From Pedobacter africanus (GTDB lineage: Bacteria > Bacteroidota > Bacteroidia > Sphingobacteriales > Sphingobacteriaceae), in contig NZ_FWXT01000001.1 in the NCBI RefSeq assembly GCF_900176535.1, forward strand, positions 3,377,397 to 3,441,396: a DNA stretch of 64,000 nt. The letters run 5' to 3'. The first letter of the stretch is position 1. Each line of letters begins with the position of its first letter. Below, one piece after another: positions 17,670 through 28,600 of the stretch. A program made the position numbers and the translations under genes. A model generated the notes under the pieces. It was not told where the DNA came from, did no database searches, and saw only the letters and a list, made by a program, of their open reading frames with translations.

Positions 17670-19961
17670 TTACTTTACCAGTGTAAATTTTTCCGTCAGC
17701 ACATCCCTTGAATTACCGCCTATATATATATTGAAATCGCCGGGTTCGGCTATAAACTTTAAGGCTGTATTGTAGAATTTTAAATCTTCTTCACTGATTT
17801 TAAAGCTTATTGTTTTACTTTCACCAGCGTTTAAACTGATTTTTTGGAAGCCTTTTAACTCCTTAACGGGGCGGGTGGAGCTGCCTTCCAGATCGCGGAT
17901 GTACAATTGTACCGCCTCTTTGCCTGCGGTATTGCCGGTATTTTTTACTTCAATGCTGACTGTAATGCTTTCGCCTGGTTTAAAGCTGTTTTTGCTCAGT
18001 TTTAAATTGTTGTACGCAAAAGTGGTATAGCTTAGGCCATAGCCAAAAGGATAAAGCGGTTCGTTGCTTACATCGAGGTAATTGGAGCGGAACTTACTGA
18101 ACCATTTGCCTTCGGCCAGGGGCCTGCCTGTGTTTTTATGGGCATAATACAATGGGATTTGCCCTACATTTTGCGGAAAGGTTGCCGTGAGTTTACCTGA
18201 AGGGTTTACTGCTCCGAACAATACATCGGGGATGGCATTGGCGGTTTCTGTGCCGCCAAACCAGACATTCAGGATGGCCGGAACATGCTCGTCTTCCCAT
18301 TTCAGGGTAAGGGGCCTGCCGGTAAAGAGTACCAATACTACAGGTTTCCCGGTTTTTAGCAGGGCCTGCAGCAGGCGTTTTTGTACTTCAGGGATTTCCA
18401 GATCGGTACGGCTGGAGGCTTCGCCGCTCATTTCAGAGCTTTCGCCCAGGGCGGCAACAACTACGTCTGCTTGTTTGGCCAGGTTCAAGGCCTCATCAAT
18501 CACTTCCTGCTCCGGGCGGTTGTCTCGCGGGATGGTACGGCCAAACATGGTGGCGCGTTCCTGGTAAGCGGCATCACTGAGCAGGTTAGACCCCAGGCTG
18601 TGCAGGATTTTAACCTCGTTCCCTGCGGCTGCTTTCATGCCTTCCAGCAGGGATTTGGTATTGGCCAGATCGCTGTTTACGCTCCAGGTGCCGGGCATAT
18701 TGGCGCCGGTATTGGCCAGCGGGCCGATCAATGCAATTGTGCCGGTTTTTTTTAGTGGGAGGGTGTGGTTTTCGTTTTTCAGCAGCACAAAAGATTCAGC
18801 GGCCACCTGGCGTGCAAAAGCAAGGTGTTCTGGCTTCAGGATCTCTGTTTTGGCGCGCTCTTCATCGCAGTAGCGGAAAGGATCTTCAAATAAACCCAGT
18901 TTGTATTTGGCTTCCAGGACCAGTCGGCAGGCCTCGTCAATTCTTTGCTGTTTTACCTTGCCTTGCTCAACCGATTTTTTTAAGGTGGTCAAAAAGCCTT
19001 CGCCTACCATGTCCATATCTACGCCTGCATTTAAAGAGAGGGCAGAAACCTTTTGCAGATCGCCCAACCCGTGGTCTGTTAGCTCGTTAACGGCGGTATA
19101 ATCGGTTACCACGAAGCCTTTAAAGCCCCATTCCTTACGAAGCAGATCGGTCATCAGCCATTTGTTCGCTGTTGCAGGTACACCGTTGATGTCGTTGAAG
19201 GAAGTCATGATGCTCCCGGCACCTGCATCAAGGGCAGCTTTGTAGGGCGGCAGGTACTCGTTATACATGCGATCAAGGCTCATGTCTGTAGTGTTGTAAT
19301 CTCTGCCTGACTCGGCTGCTCCGTACAGGGCGAAGTGTTTTACACAGGCCATCATGGTGTTATACTTACTGAGGTCATCGCCCTGGTAACCTTTAACCAT
19401 GGCTTTCGCGATCTGGCTGCCCAGAAAGGTATCTTCGCCAGAACCTTCAGAGATCCTGCCCCAGCGCGGATCGCGGGATATGTCGACCATAGGCGAAAAG
19501 GTCCAGTTCAGGCCATCGGCGGTAGCCTCAATGGCGGCAATACGGGCCGTTTTCCGGATCATCTCCATGTCCCAGGTACTGGATAAGGCCAGGGGGATAG
19601 GGAAAGTGGTTTTATAGCCATGGATTACATCCTGCCCAAAGATGATCGGGATTTTAAGCCGGGTATGGTTTACAGCAATTTCCTGAGCCTTGCGGATGCG
19701 TGCAGGCGTGGTTAAGCTGAAAATACCGCCTACCTGGCCGTTTTTGATCTTCGTCTCTACACCTGTGCTCACTACCGAACCGGTAGTGGCTTCACCGCCG
19801 GTAAGGAGGTTCAGCTGGCCTATTTTTTCATCGAGTGTCATTTTTGACATCAGGTTAGTGATGAAGCTGTTCATTTTTTGATCGGCAATGCTCTTTTTCT
19901 GGGCAAAAGCTGTGGCCGTTGTCAGGAGCAGGGCCAGGATATATAGGGAAGGTGCTTTCAT
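17670..19961 (-). CDS. Glycoside hydrolase family 3 beta-glucosidase (BglX-like), secreted
   Basis: The 763-residue protein has a signal peptide (MKAPSLYILALLLTTATAFAQ). The GH3 N-terminal barrel contains FGQDVIHGYKTTFPIP and RDPRWGRISEGSGEDTFLG, with the nucleophile Asp likely in GFVVTDYTAVNEL. The GH3 C-terminal domain contains VVAALGESSEMSGEASSR, and a fibronectin-III-like domain closes the protein (QLYIRDLEGSSTRPVKELKGF). It removes terminal beta-linked glucose in the periplasm. It is the last gene of the utilisation locus, after two GH144-type genes, so hydrolysis of sophoro-oligosaccharides is a reasonable expectation. An in-frame ATG at 19979 would add six residues; 19961 gives a better signal peptide. 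Confidence 0.92.
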   Translation of the reverse strand: MKAPSLYILALLLTTATAFAQKKSIADQKMNSFITNLMSKMTLDEKIGQLNLLTGGEATTGSVVSTGVETKIKNGQVGGIFSLTTPARIRKAQEIAVNHTRLKIPIIFGQDVIHGYKTTFPIPLALSSTWDMEMIRKTARIAAIEATADGLNWTFSPMVDISRDPRWGRISEGSGEDTFLGSQIAKAMVKGYQGDDLSKYNTMMACVKHFALYGAAESGRDYNTTDMSLDRMYNEYLPPYKAALDAGAGSIMTSFNDINGVPATANKWLMTDLLRKEWGFKGFVVTDYTAVNELTDHGLGDLQKVSALSLNAGVDMDMVGEGFLTTLKKSVEQGKVKQQRIDEACRLVLEAKYKLGLFEDPFRYCDEERAKTEILKPEHLAFARQVAAESFVLLKNENHTLPLKKTGTIALIGPLANTGANMPGTWSVNSDLANTKSLLEGMKAAAGNEVKILHSLGSNLLSDAAYQERATMFGRTIPRDNRPEQEVIDEALNLAKQADVVVAALGESSEMSGEASSRTDLEIPEVQKRLLQALLKTGKPVVLVLFTGRPLTLKWEDEHVPAILNVWFGGTETANAIPDVLFGAVNPSGKLTATFPQNVGQIPLYYAHKNTGRPLAEGKWFSKFRSNYLDVSNEPLYPFGYGLSYTTFAYNNLKLSKNSFKPGESITVSIEVKNTGNTAGKEAVQLYIRDLEGSSTRPVKELKGFQKISLNAGESKTISFKISEEDLKFYNTALKFIAEPGDFNIYIGGNSRDVLTEKFTLVK

Positions 19962-19991
19962 AGTGATCTGTTTAAGCATATGGGCAAAATG

Positions 19992-21371
19992 TTAGTGTTC
20001 AATAAGGGGAGATTTCGGGATTGATGGCCCCTCGAAATTCAGACTTTGTAATCCCTTTTGTACTTCTGGGCTGCTCATGAACAGTTTCCAGAGCAGGCCG
20101 CTGCGGTAGTTTTCGATCATGACAATAATAGGACCCTGATCTATGGCCAGATGCGATTTGGCGTACCAGTTTTTTTCTTCGCTAAAGGCATCTGTGAAGC
20201 CGTACTCAGACCATAGTTTATCACCCAGGTTAAAATAGAAATGCTTTAAGGCCTGCATGGATTCTGCAGGCGTATAAGGAAAAGAGGACAGTGCCGCGGT
20301 AGGGGTAATGACGGCATCATCGTTGGTTGGCGAGTGCGCAGAATAGCCCGACCAGCTGTCGCTGGCAGTTAAGCCCCAGCAATTGGTGCTGTAACCCTTG
20401 TATTTTTTAGGATTGTCTATGCAATAGGCGCGGTTGATGAGCGTATGGTTTTTGTTTTGCTCCCAATAATCGGCATGGCGGTCTTTAAGGCCACGCGGAT
20501 CTAAACCCATAAAAGAGTAGTGGGCAAAAAATAAGGGGCCTCCATAGTCGAAGCCTAAAGGAAGTGTAATGTTATAGAACTTTTTACCGTTCAGGTAGGT
20601 ATTGCTGTTGGCAAAACCTTCATGGTATACCTTTGGGCTGATGGCATGGCGCGGTGATGAGGCGGCAAGCACATAGGTAATGAGGCATTCATTATAACCT
20701 TTGATGGGGTGGTTCATGGCCCAGCCATTATTTGGGCTCCAGTGCCAATACAAAACATTTTGGTTTTGGGTAAACCAGTTCCATTCTATGGCATTCCACA
20801 TCTCGTTGATCTTACTGCGGATGCTGTTCTCGACCGGGTTACTGGCAGTATAATACTGACGGGCGCTGAGCAGGCCCTGGAACAGGAGTGAGGTCTCCAC
20901 AATATCGGCCCCATCATCTTTGAGGCTGAAGCGAATCGTTTTACCGGTTTCTCCATTGAGCCAGTGCGGAAAAGCACCATGGTACATGTCTGCTTTGTAC
21001 AGGAAATCGACGATTTTTTTTGTGCGTTCAGCGGCCTGTTCGCGGGTAATGAATTTTCTTTCTGCGGCAACAATAATGGCCATTACGCCGAAGCCGGTAC
21101 CTCCGGTGGTAACTACCTCGTTGCCATAATTTAAGGTAGTATTGCTGCGTTCGCGGGCCATACCACTTACAGGATGTCCGAAATCCCAGAAATAGCGGAA
21201 GGTTTGTTTTTGCACCAGGGTAAGCAGCTGCTCGTCGGTCAGGTTCTTTTGTATTTTCATTTCAGGCTTTATGCCTGCTGTTTGATCAGATTTATGCTTT
21301 ACCTGGGCACAGGAAAAAAAGCTTGTAAGTAAGGTGAGGGCTAAAAACAGGTAAAGTGGATTTCGTTTCAT
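19992..21371 (-). CDS. GH144-type (glucoamylase-family, PF10091) lipoprotein, probable endo-beta-1,2-glucanase
   Basis: The 459-residue lipoprotein has a lipobox (LLTSFFSC, Cys about 21) followed by the Bacteroidota glucoamylase-family domain. Visible blocks are QKQTFRYFWDFGHPVSGMAR, TTGGTGFGVMAI, HGAFPHWLNGETGKT, YNECLITYVLAASSP and YTPAESMQALKHFYF. From family knowledge, characterised Bacteroidota members of this type (GH144) are endo-beta-1,2-glucanases or sophorose-releasing exo-enzymes. The older label glucoamylase is misleading. It lies between the GH3 gene and a longer paralogue and is co-transcribed with both. The exact chain-end preference cannot be read from sequence. Confidence 0.85.
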   Translation of the reverse strand: MKRNPLYLFLALTLLTSFFSCAQVKHKSDQTAGIKPEMKIQKNLTDEQLLTLVQKQTFRYFWDFGHPVSGMARERSNTTLNYGNEVVTTGGTGFGVMAIIVAAERKFITREQAAERTKKIVDFLYKADMYHGAFPHWLNGETGKTIRFSLKDDGADIVETSLLFQGLLSARQYYTASNPVENSIRSKINEMWNAIEWNWFTQNQNVLYWHWSPNNGWAMNHPIKGYNECLITYVLAASSPRHAISPKVYHEGFANSNTYLNGKKFYNITLPLGFDYGGPLFFAHYSFMGLDPRGLKDRHADYWEQNKNHTLINRAYCIDNPKKYKGYSTNCWGLTASDSWSGYSAHSPTNDDAVITPTAALSSFPYTPAESMQALKHFYFNLGDKLWSEYGFTDAFSEEKNWYAKSHLAIDQGPIIVMIENYRSGLLWKLFMSSPEVQKGLQSLNFEGPSIPKSPLIEH

Positions 21372-21386
21372 GTTGTTGTGCTATTA

Positions 21387-23054
21387 TTATAGGTTTGGAC
21401 TACTGAAGCCCAGTTTTGTTAATCCCAATTTGATTTCAGGTGCGCTCATCAGCAGGTTCCAGAGTAATTTACTGCGATGGTTTTCGATCATGATGATGAT
21501 TGGCCCCTGGTCTATGGCCAGGGTTTGGGTATCAAACCACTTGTTTTGGATGGAGAAGGCATCTACAAAGCCATACTCCTTAAAAAGTTTGTCGCCCAGT
21601 TTGTAATAGAAAAACTTAAGTGCCTGCATGGATTCTGCAGGAGTATAGGGAAAAGAAGACAGGGCTGCCGTAGGGGCAATTACGCCCAGATCGTTATTGG
21701 GCGAGCTGGCGGCATAGCCCGTTGGGGTATCACTTGCGGTAAGGCCCCAGCAGTTTTCGCTGTAGCCGGCATAATTTTTAGGATTGGCCTTGCAGTAGTT
21801 GTAATTGATGAGGGTATGCGCACGGTTCTGTGTTTCGTAATTGGCATAGGCATCGGTTAAACCCATAGGGTTGATGCCCAGGAAAGAATAATGTGCAAAG
21901 AACAGCGGGCCGCCGTTGGCGGGGCCTAGCGGCAATTGAATGCCGTAATAGGTATTGCCGTTTTTCATGGCACCATTTTTTGCCCAGCCATTGTCGTACA
22001 CCGATTTTGGGATGGTATAAGTAGTTGAGGACGCCGCAAGGATATAGGTAATGAGGCATTCGTTCCAGCCGCTAACCGGTAGGTTCATCTCCCAGTTGTA
22101 ATTGTTGCTCCAGTGCCAGTAGAGGGTGTTGCTGTCGTTTTTTCGGTACCAATCCCACTCCACGCCATTGTAAAGGGCGGTAATGTCGTTTCGTAATTTT
22201 GTTTCTGCAGCATCATTGCCGTTAAAATACTGGCGTGCGGTAAGCAGGCCCTGCATGAGCAGGGAGGTTTCGACCAGATCGCCGCCATTGTCTTTTGCAC
22301 TGAAAGGCTGTACCGCACCGGTATTGCCATCGAGCCAATGCGGAAAAGCGCCATGGAATTTCTGGGCTTTGGTGCTCAAAAAGCTGACGATTTTTTGCAC
22401 CCGGGACAGGCCCTCGGTACGGGTAATGAAATTGCGGTGTATGCCTGTTACCAGGGCCATTACGCCAAAGCCTGAACCGCCGGTAGTTACGGTATTGCCG
22501 GATGTGCTTCTTTCGCGGGCCAGTCCGCTTTCGGGGTGACCAAAATCATAAAAGTATTTAAAGGTTTGCTTTTGGACCAGTGTGAGCAGTTCCTCGTCGG
22601 AAATGCGGGGAAATTTATCGGTATCGTTAAAGCCGGTGCTCAGGCTGATGTTTACAGGATTAATGAGCCGACCGCCTTTTGCCGGTTTAAGGGCTTCTGT
22701 AAGGGCAAGGACATAACTGCTAAAAGCGGAAAGGTTATTTTGAGGAGTAAGGGTTAAGGTTTTATCGGCATCGGACAGGGTAGTGGTAAAGGCTGTATTG
22801 CTGCCCGAAGCATCGGTTAATTTAATGCCGGCCATAACGGTGGAGGGGTCTATGGCGGCAGTAAAGCTGAATTTTATAGTGGGTTTCCCGCTTACTTCGT
22901 AGTTTAAAGTGCCGTTATAGCTACCGTTTACGGTGAAGGACAGGGAAACATCGACAGTTGATGCGCCCGGTTCCTTGCTTTTTTTGCAATTACCAAGGAG
23001 CAGCAAAATGCTGCAGCAAATGATATAGAAAGATAAGGTTTTAAAGCGGATCAT
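21387..23054 (-). CDS. GH144-type lipoprotein with N-terminal Ig-like domain, probable beta-1,2-glucanase
   Basis: This 555-residue paralogue of the next gene downstream has a lipobox (ILLLLGNC, Cys about 23). An Ig-like Big_5-type domain of about 110 residues follows (SFTVNGSYNGTLNYEVSGKPTIKF...), then the same catalytic domain. The blocks QKQTFKYFYDFGHPESGLAR, TTGGSGFGVMAL, HGAFPHWLDGNTGA, WNECLITYILAASS and YTPAESMQALKFFYY line up one-for-one with the shorter enzyme. The extra Ig-like domain probably spaces the enzyme from the outer membrane, suggesting a surface-exposed endo-acting role. The shorter copy may then work in the periplasm. That division is inference. Confidence 0.85.
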   Translation of the reverse strand: MIRFKTLSFYIICCSILLLLGNCKKSKEPGASTVDVSLSFTVNGSYNGTLNYEVSGKPTIKFSFTAAIDPSTVMAGIKLTDASGSNTAFTTTLSDADKTLTLTPQNNLSAFSSYVLALTEALKPAKGGRLINPVNISLSTGFNDTDKFPRISDEELLTLVQKQTFKYFYDFGHPESGLARERSTSGNTVTTGGSGFGVMALVTGIHRNFITRTEGLSRVQKIVSFLSTKAQKFHGAFPHWLDGNTGAVQPFSAKDNGGDLVETSLLMQGLLTARQYFNGNDAAETKLRNDITALYNGVEWDWYRKNDSNTLYWHWSNNYNWEMNLPVSGWNECLITYILAASSTTYTIPKSVYDNGWAKNGAMKNGNTYYGIQLPLGPANGGPLFFAHYSFLGINPMGLTDAYANYETQNRAHTLINYNYCKANPKNYAGYSENCWGLTASDTPTGYAASSPNNDLGVIAPTAALSSFPYTPAESMQALKFFYYKLGDKLFKEYGFVDAFSIQNKWFDTQTLAIDQGPIIIMIENHRSKLLWNLLMSAPEIKLGLTKLGFSSPNL

Positions 23055-23106
23055 CAGCTTGAAAAGGGGATTTTAGATGCCGGAGGCGAATGCCTCCGGC
23101 AAGTAG

Positions 23107-24030
23107 TTATTTACCAGCCTTGCCGAGGTTGAACAGTGCTTTTACATGCGCTTCAGGTAAGGCTATATTGTAGATCCTGATCTCATCAATATTGCCTGTC
23201 ATAGCTGCGAAGCTTTGATCGGTACTTACGGATTTGCCCGGAATGACGTTATAGTTTCCGCCTATAATAACCTCGCTGGGTTCATTGGACTTGAACAGGT
23301 TATTTCCTGTGCCCCTGCTTGAAAAGGCCCCTATCTGCACGCCATCTGCCCAGATGTAGAAAAACCCGGTTGTTCCATTATAGGTCAATAAAATATGTGT
23401 CCATTTGCTCATTCCTATTTTTGGACTGAGATATGGAAAATAGTTTATATCACCGGGATTGTCCCTTTTGGTATTGACATTGTCTTGTGTGCCGCCGCCA
23501 ATGGTGGTAAAGGTTGGATTGATTTTTAACTCATCGGTATTGCTTGCAGGAAAAGCATTTGTGTTCAATATAAAGTTGATACTTCCGGTAAAGATTCCCG
23601 GCCTGGTCAATTGGAACAACATGGTTTTTTTACTGCCGTTGTTCAATATCTGAACCCAGGTGCTGATGCTGAAGCTTTTAAAAACATCTGTTTTTAATGT
23701 GTTGAATTGGTTAGCATAGTATAGATAACCTGTGGTTAAGCTAAGGGCTTTCCCTCTAACCCCTGCGGCAATAAAGGCATCATTTGCACTTGTTGTGGGA
23801 CTTGCGCCGGAAACCTTTTCGGCCTTGGTATCATCAAATGACCAATAAGCTACCAGGTTTTTGGGAAAAACCTCGTCAGAACTTGTAAATCCATCGATCT
23901 TTCCGGCATAATCATCAGGACTTACGTCGGGAAGATTGTTTGGGTTGCCATCTTTCTTGCAGGATGTGCCGACGGTAAGGATTACGATACCTATTACCCA
24001 TCCGATTTTATATAAATTTGAGAATTTCAT
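23107..24030 (-). CDS. LamG/concanavalin-A-like domain lipoprotein, probable surface glycan-binding protein
   Basis: The 307-residue lipoprotein has a signal ending ILTVGTSC (Cys about 24). After a linker it has a LamG-like jellyroll domain (LVAYWSFDDTKAEKVSGASP ... GNIDEIRIYNIALPEAHVKAL). That fold is typical of carbohydrate-binding or arabinanase-like accessory lipoproteins placed right after SusD. No catalytic residues are evident. The ATG at 24030 is preferred: the longer frame to 24057 overlaps the SusD 3' end and puts a charged stretch in front of the signal peptide. It probably occupies the SusE/SGBP position of this locus. Confidence 0.82.
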   Translation of the reverse strand: MKFSNLYKIGWVIGIVILTVGTSCKKDGNPNNLPDVSPDDYAGKIDGFTSSDEVFPKNLVAYWSFDDTKAEKVSGASPTTSANDAFIAAGVRGKALSLTTGYLYYANQFNTLKTDVFKSFSISTWVQILNNGSKKTMLFQLTRPGIFTGSINFILNTNAFPASNTDELKINPTFTTIGGGTQDNVNTKRDNPGDINYFPYLSPKIGMSKWTHILLTYNGTTGFFYIWADGVQIGAFSSRGTGNNLFKSNEPSEVIIGGNYNVIPGKSVSTDQSFAAMTGNIDEIRIYNIALPEAHVKALFNLGKAGK

Positions 24031-24046
24031 CTTTCTGAATTTTAGT

Positions 24047-25597
24047 TTAATATCCAAAGTTTTGGGTCAGTACATTTTTGCTTAAATCGATCTGTACCAG
24101 TGGTATGGGAAGTAGGTTGTCGCGGCTTGGGGAAAATGCGGTTTTTCCTGCGGCAGCCATTGCCTCTCCTGAGATTCCCCACCTTACGATGTCAAAGAAA
24201 CGGTCATGCTCCATTGCCAGTTCAATTCTTCTTTCCTGACGAATAGCTGTTCTTGCCACAGCCTGATCTGTTGTGACTACATCAGGCAACACGCCAGAAG
24301 CGGTACCGCGTGCTCTTTTTCTGACAGTATTTAATGCGGCTACAGCTTTTGAGATGTTATCAGCTCCGCCAACTTCATTTGCCGCTTCGGCATACATCAG
24401 GACTACATCTGCATAACGCAGGATGCGGACATTCATCCAATATCCCATGTTGCTGCTAACCTTTGATCGGTAACTTGGGCTGGTGTACACCTTGTTGTTA
24501 TATTTTGGATTCGGTAAAATTGTAGGATAGATAGGCAATGGTTCCCCATAGATGGACATGTTGGTTGTAGTTGTGGTGCTGGAATATAAGATCGTCCTGG
24601 CTTTCCGGGGATCATTTGGTTCATATGCCGCTTCCAGAGCTGCGCTTGGCATATTCCATCCCCAACCCATGTTAAAATTGCCCTGACCCCTTAAGCCCTG
24701 GATGCTGGTATATTGACAACCATTTTTTTCTTTCTCTTCTGCACTGGCTGTAGCCTGTATTTCGAATACGGATTCTTTACTGTTCTCTCCATCCTCACGG
24801 AAGATTTTGTCGTAGGGTGTGCTGAGATCGTACTGCCCGGAGGTCATGACAAGATTAGCCGACTGCATGGCAGCTGCCCATTTCTTTTGTGTAAGGTAGA
24901 CTTTTGCCAGTATTCCGTTTGCTGCCCCGCTGGTTATTCTTCCTACAAATGCGGATGGCCAGGAAGGCGGTAAATTGGATGCAGCAAACTGAAGGTCTTG
25001 TTCTATGAAAGCATAAACCTGCTCCGGACTGCTTTGCGGTACATTACTTTCCTCAACGGAAAGCAACCGGTCTACAAGGGGAACCCTTCCGTATAACCTT
25101 ACCAGCATAAAATAAGCATAACCCCTGATAAAGCGGGCCTCTGCCGCTGCTGCGGTTTTTTGCTGGTCCGTGGCTTCGATCTTAGGATCATTGTTGATTT
25201 TATCCATTACAGTATTTGCTCTGTTGATGAGGCCATAATAGGCAACCCAAAGTGAGTTTGCCCTGCTGCTGCTAGATGAAACAGGGAAGTTGTCCATGCT
25301 GATCACATCAGCGCCTCCGTCAGAAGGTGTACTCCCTTTCTCTGCATCATCACTTCTAATACTGGTAGCAACCACAAAACCGTCTGCATGTACATTATAA
25401 TCCCTCAGGAAGTTATAGGCTGAATAAATATACAGATCATAAGGCCCTGAATTTCCTGGATAAGGATAATCGTCTGTCCGGTAGACACCCTGTTTTTGAG
25501 TATCCAGGAACTTTTTGCAGCTGCTTGCTGTTGAAATTAACAGTATGCCCATTATGGCGATACTAATATTTCTATATGTTGTGTTCAATGTTTTCAT
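24047..25597 (-). CDS. SusD/RagB-family outer-membrane lipoprotein
   Basis: The 516-residue lipoprotein has a lipobox (LLISTASSC, Cys about 27), SusD-like TPR helices (EARFIRGYAYFMLVRLYGRVPLVD) and a C-terminal RagB block (AIRQERRIELAMEHDRFFDIVRWG). It ends QNFGY, close to the standard ending. It follows the SusC gene after 20 bp and would form the lid of that transporter for beta-glucan oligosaccharides. Its sequence is clearly different from the SusD at 14950, which belongs to the ECF-controlled locus. Confidence 0.95.
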   Translation of the reverse strand: MKTLNTTYRNISIAIMGILLISTASSCKKFLDTQKQGVYRTDDYPYPGNSGPYDLYIYSAYNFLRDYNVHADGFVVATSIRSDDAEKGSTPSDGGADVISMDNFPVSSSSSRANSLWVAYYGLINRANTVMDKINNDPKIEATDQQKTAAAAEARFIRGYAYFMLVRLYGRVPLVDRLLSVEESNVPQSSPEQVYAFIEQDLQFAASNLPPSWPSAFVGRITSGAANGILAKVYLTQKKWAAAMQSANLVMTSGQYDLSTPYDKIFREDGENSKESVFEIQATASAEEKEKNGCQYTSIQGLRGQGNFNMGWGWNMPSAALEAAYEPNDPRKARTILYSSTTTTTNMSIYGEPLPIYPTILPNPKYNNKVYTSPSYRSKVSSNMGYWMNVRILRYADVVLMYAEAANEVGGADNISKAVAALNTVRKRARGTASGVLPDVVTTDQAVARTAIRQERRIELAMEHDRFFDIVRWGISGEAMAAAGKTAFSPSRDNLLPIPLVQIDLSKNVLTQNFGY

Positions 25598-25617
25598 CTT
25601 TTTATCTCTTAAATCAC

Positions 25618-28600
25618 TTAAAACGTCACATTTATGCCAAAAGAATAAATGGCAGGAATAGGGTAAACGCCATTGTCGGCCCCGCCGGCGGTAATGCTGC
25701 CGATCTGGGCTTCCGGACTGTATCCGGTAGTTTTGCTCCAGGTTTTTATGTTTTGGCCACTAACGTATAAGCGGATATTCTGTATGCCTGTTTTTTCTAA
25801 GGCCTTTGCGGCAAGGTTATAGCCGAGCTGAACATTGCGAAGGCGGAAATAATCACCTGGTTCAAGATAGTAGCTGCTGAATAAATAGTTGTTACTTCTG
25901 GTATTGTCGGAAATCGGCTCGACGTTGGATGTTCCTGGTGCCGTCCAGGCATTTAAGCGGTTTGCTTCATAATTTAACACAGTAAAGTTTGCGGTTCTCC
26001 TTTGTGTGTAGATCTTATTGCCGGCAACGCCCTGACCTTCTAACATCAAGTCAAACCCTTTATAACCAAGGCTTAAATTTAAACCATAGCTATAAGGAGG
26101 AAAAGGCGTGCCGAGATAAGTCCTGTCGGCCGGGGTAATGGCACCATCTCCATCGATATCTGCATAAGCAATGTCACCAGGAAATGAATTGGACATGGCC
26201 GGCATCAGACCAAGATCGTAAGAAGACTGGTAAATACCAATCTGTCTGTATCCGTAGAAGTAACCTATCGACTGTCCGGTTTCTGTTTTGTTTACTCCTC
26301 CGTTACCCAGGATCTGGAAATTGGTTGTGTTGCCCAATGAGTTAACGATGTTTTTATTGTAGCTGAAATTTCCGGATAAGCCATAAGTAAAGCTTTCGCC
26401 TATTTTGTCGTTCCAACCAAGACTCAGCTCAATTCCTTTATTGGTGATTTTACCGAGATTGGTGAAATAGGTAAGTCCTCCTTCCGAGGCAGGTAGTGGG
26501 TAGGAGGTGATGATGTCTGACGTGGTTTTGTTGTAAAGGTTCAATTCTGCATTAAGCCTGCTGTTTAGCGCTTTTATATCCAGACCAAGGTCAATACCCT
26601 GAACAATTTCAAAGTGGAAATTGGGGTCGGGCCTGTAAGCTGGCTGAATAGCGGGGTATATATTGTCCCCGAAAACTGCACCAGATGAGTTGGAGATTTC
26701 AACCTGGTAACGGTTGTTTGGTGCCCCGTTGGAGTTGCCCAATCGCCCCCAGGCGCCACGAAATTTCACAAAATCTAATCCTTTGACATGTTCTTTGAAG
26801 AAGCTCTCTTCGCTCAGCACCCATCCTAAACCAATACTACCAAAGGTACCCCATCTGTTTTCAGGCGAAAACAAGGAAGATGCATCTCTTCTAACAGTTC
26901 CATTAAAAAGGTATTTATTCTGATAGGAATAGCTTAGCCTCATAAATGCACCGGCATTGGATTCATCAGATCCGCTACCACCGGCCCTTTGTACGTTCTG
27001 ATCGGGTACAATTCCAAGGAACCATAAATTGGGGTCACGAGGAATGGTTAGGGTGCTGTCAACCCTTGTTCCACTCAAGCTGGTGCTTGAGGTTCTCAGA
27101 GAAGAGAAACCGGCAAGCGCAGTGATTTTGTGGCCGCCATCAAGTTCTTTTTCATAAGTAAGGGTATGGTCTTGTTGGTACCGGCGACCTTCAAAAGTAT
27201 TCTGACTTACACTATTACGGATGGAGTTGTCGAAAGAAGTAGTATTTGGCCCTCCGTTTTCGCCGATGTTGATCACCCTATAGGCAGGTGGGGAAAAGCT
27301 TCTGGCATTATTAAAACCTAAATCTGTGTAGACGGTAGATCTCCAGGTGAAGTCTTTCAGGAACTTTACTTCTCCGAACACACTCCCGGTAAATCTGTAA
27401 CCTTTATTGATGGAGTTGCCTTTACCCCTGTCTAGCGCAAGTGCAGGATTGGCTACATTTGACCGCTGGAAAGAAGGCATGCTGTAAAACAGTCCATCCT
27501 CTTTTGTTGAAGGCACAATCGGAGCAGCCCACAAGATGTTGTTTAACGTAATGGCAACCGGATTGTTGATCCAATGAAATCCGGTAAGGCCGGCGCCTAC
27601 TTTAATGTTATCTGTGATCTTGATTTCTTCGTTCAGCCTCGCGATGAATTTTTGATAGTCGCTGGATTTAACAACCCCCTGCTGCTTGTTGTAGCCCAGA
27701 CTTAATAGCGTGGTCGTTTTTTCTCCCGTATTGGAAATGGTTACTGAGTTGGTGCTCATTGCAGCATTACGCAGTACATAATCTTGCCAATTGGTATTGG
27801 CGGTATAGTTTTTGAAGTCGAATGGGGCAGCACCCAGGTTGGCCAGTTGGGCGGAGTATAGTTTTTTAAAACCTTCTGCATCTGCTACAGCAATTCTGTT
27901 TGGGATGTACTGAACCCCAATGGTACTTTGTAAGTTAACCGTTGTTTTACCTTTGGCGGCTCTTTTGGTGGTTACAGCAATAACGCCGTTTGCTCCCTTC
28001 ATCCCATAAATGGCAACGGATGAGGCATCACGCAGCATGTCTATGCTTTCAATATCACTGGGGTTCAGGTAATCAATATTATCCTGAATAATACCGTCTA
28101 CCACATATATAGGATTTGCGCTATTCGTGCTGTTCACCCCTCTGATGCGTACAGTAGGACTAGCCCCTGGTGTGCCGGACGGAATTACCGTTAAACCGGC
28201 CACTTTTCCCTGCAATGCAGCAATTGGATTAGTTACCGCAAGCTTCTCAATATCCGAGCCCTTAACGCTGGCAATTGATCCGGTTAAATCACGCTTCTTT
28301 TGCGTGCCATAACCTACTACCACTACCGCTTCGAGCTCCTGTGATGAAGATTGCAATTCTACATTAATGGTAGTCTGGTTGTTTACAGCTACTTCTTTAA
28401 CTGTATAGCCCACATATGTGAACACCAGTGTGGCATTGGCAGGCGCACCAATGCTGTATTTCCCTGTAGCATCTGTCTGTACAGCTGCCGTGCTCCCCTT
28501 TACCTGTACGCTTACACCTGGCAATGTGGTTTTGTCACCCCCATCACTTACCGTTCCTTTAACAGTGATGTTTTGTGCAAGTGCTGCGTTTGTAAAAAGA

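Noticed and set aside
24031..24057. Longer start of the LamG lipoprotein
   Set aside because: It overlaps the SusD coding end and would put a charged segment before the lipoprotein signal.
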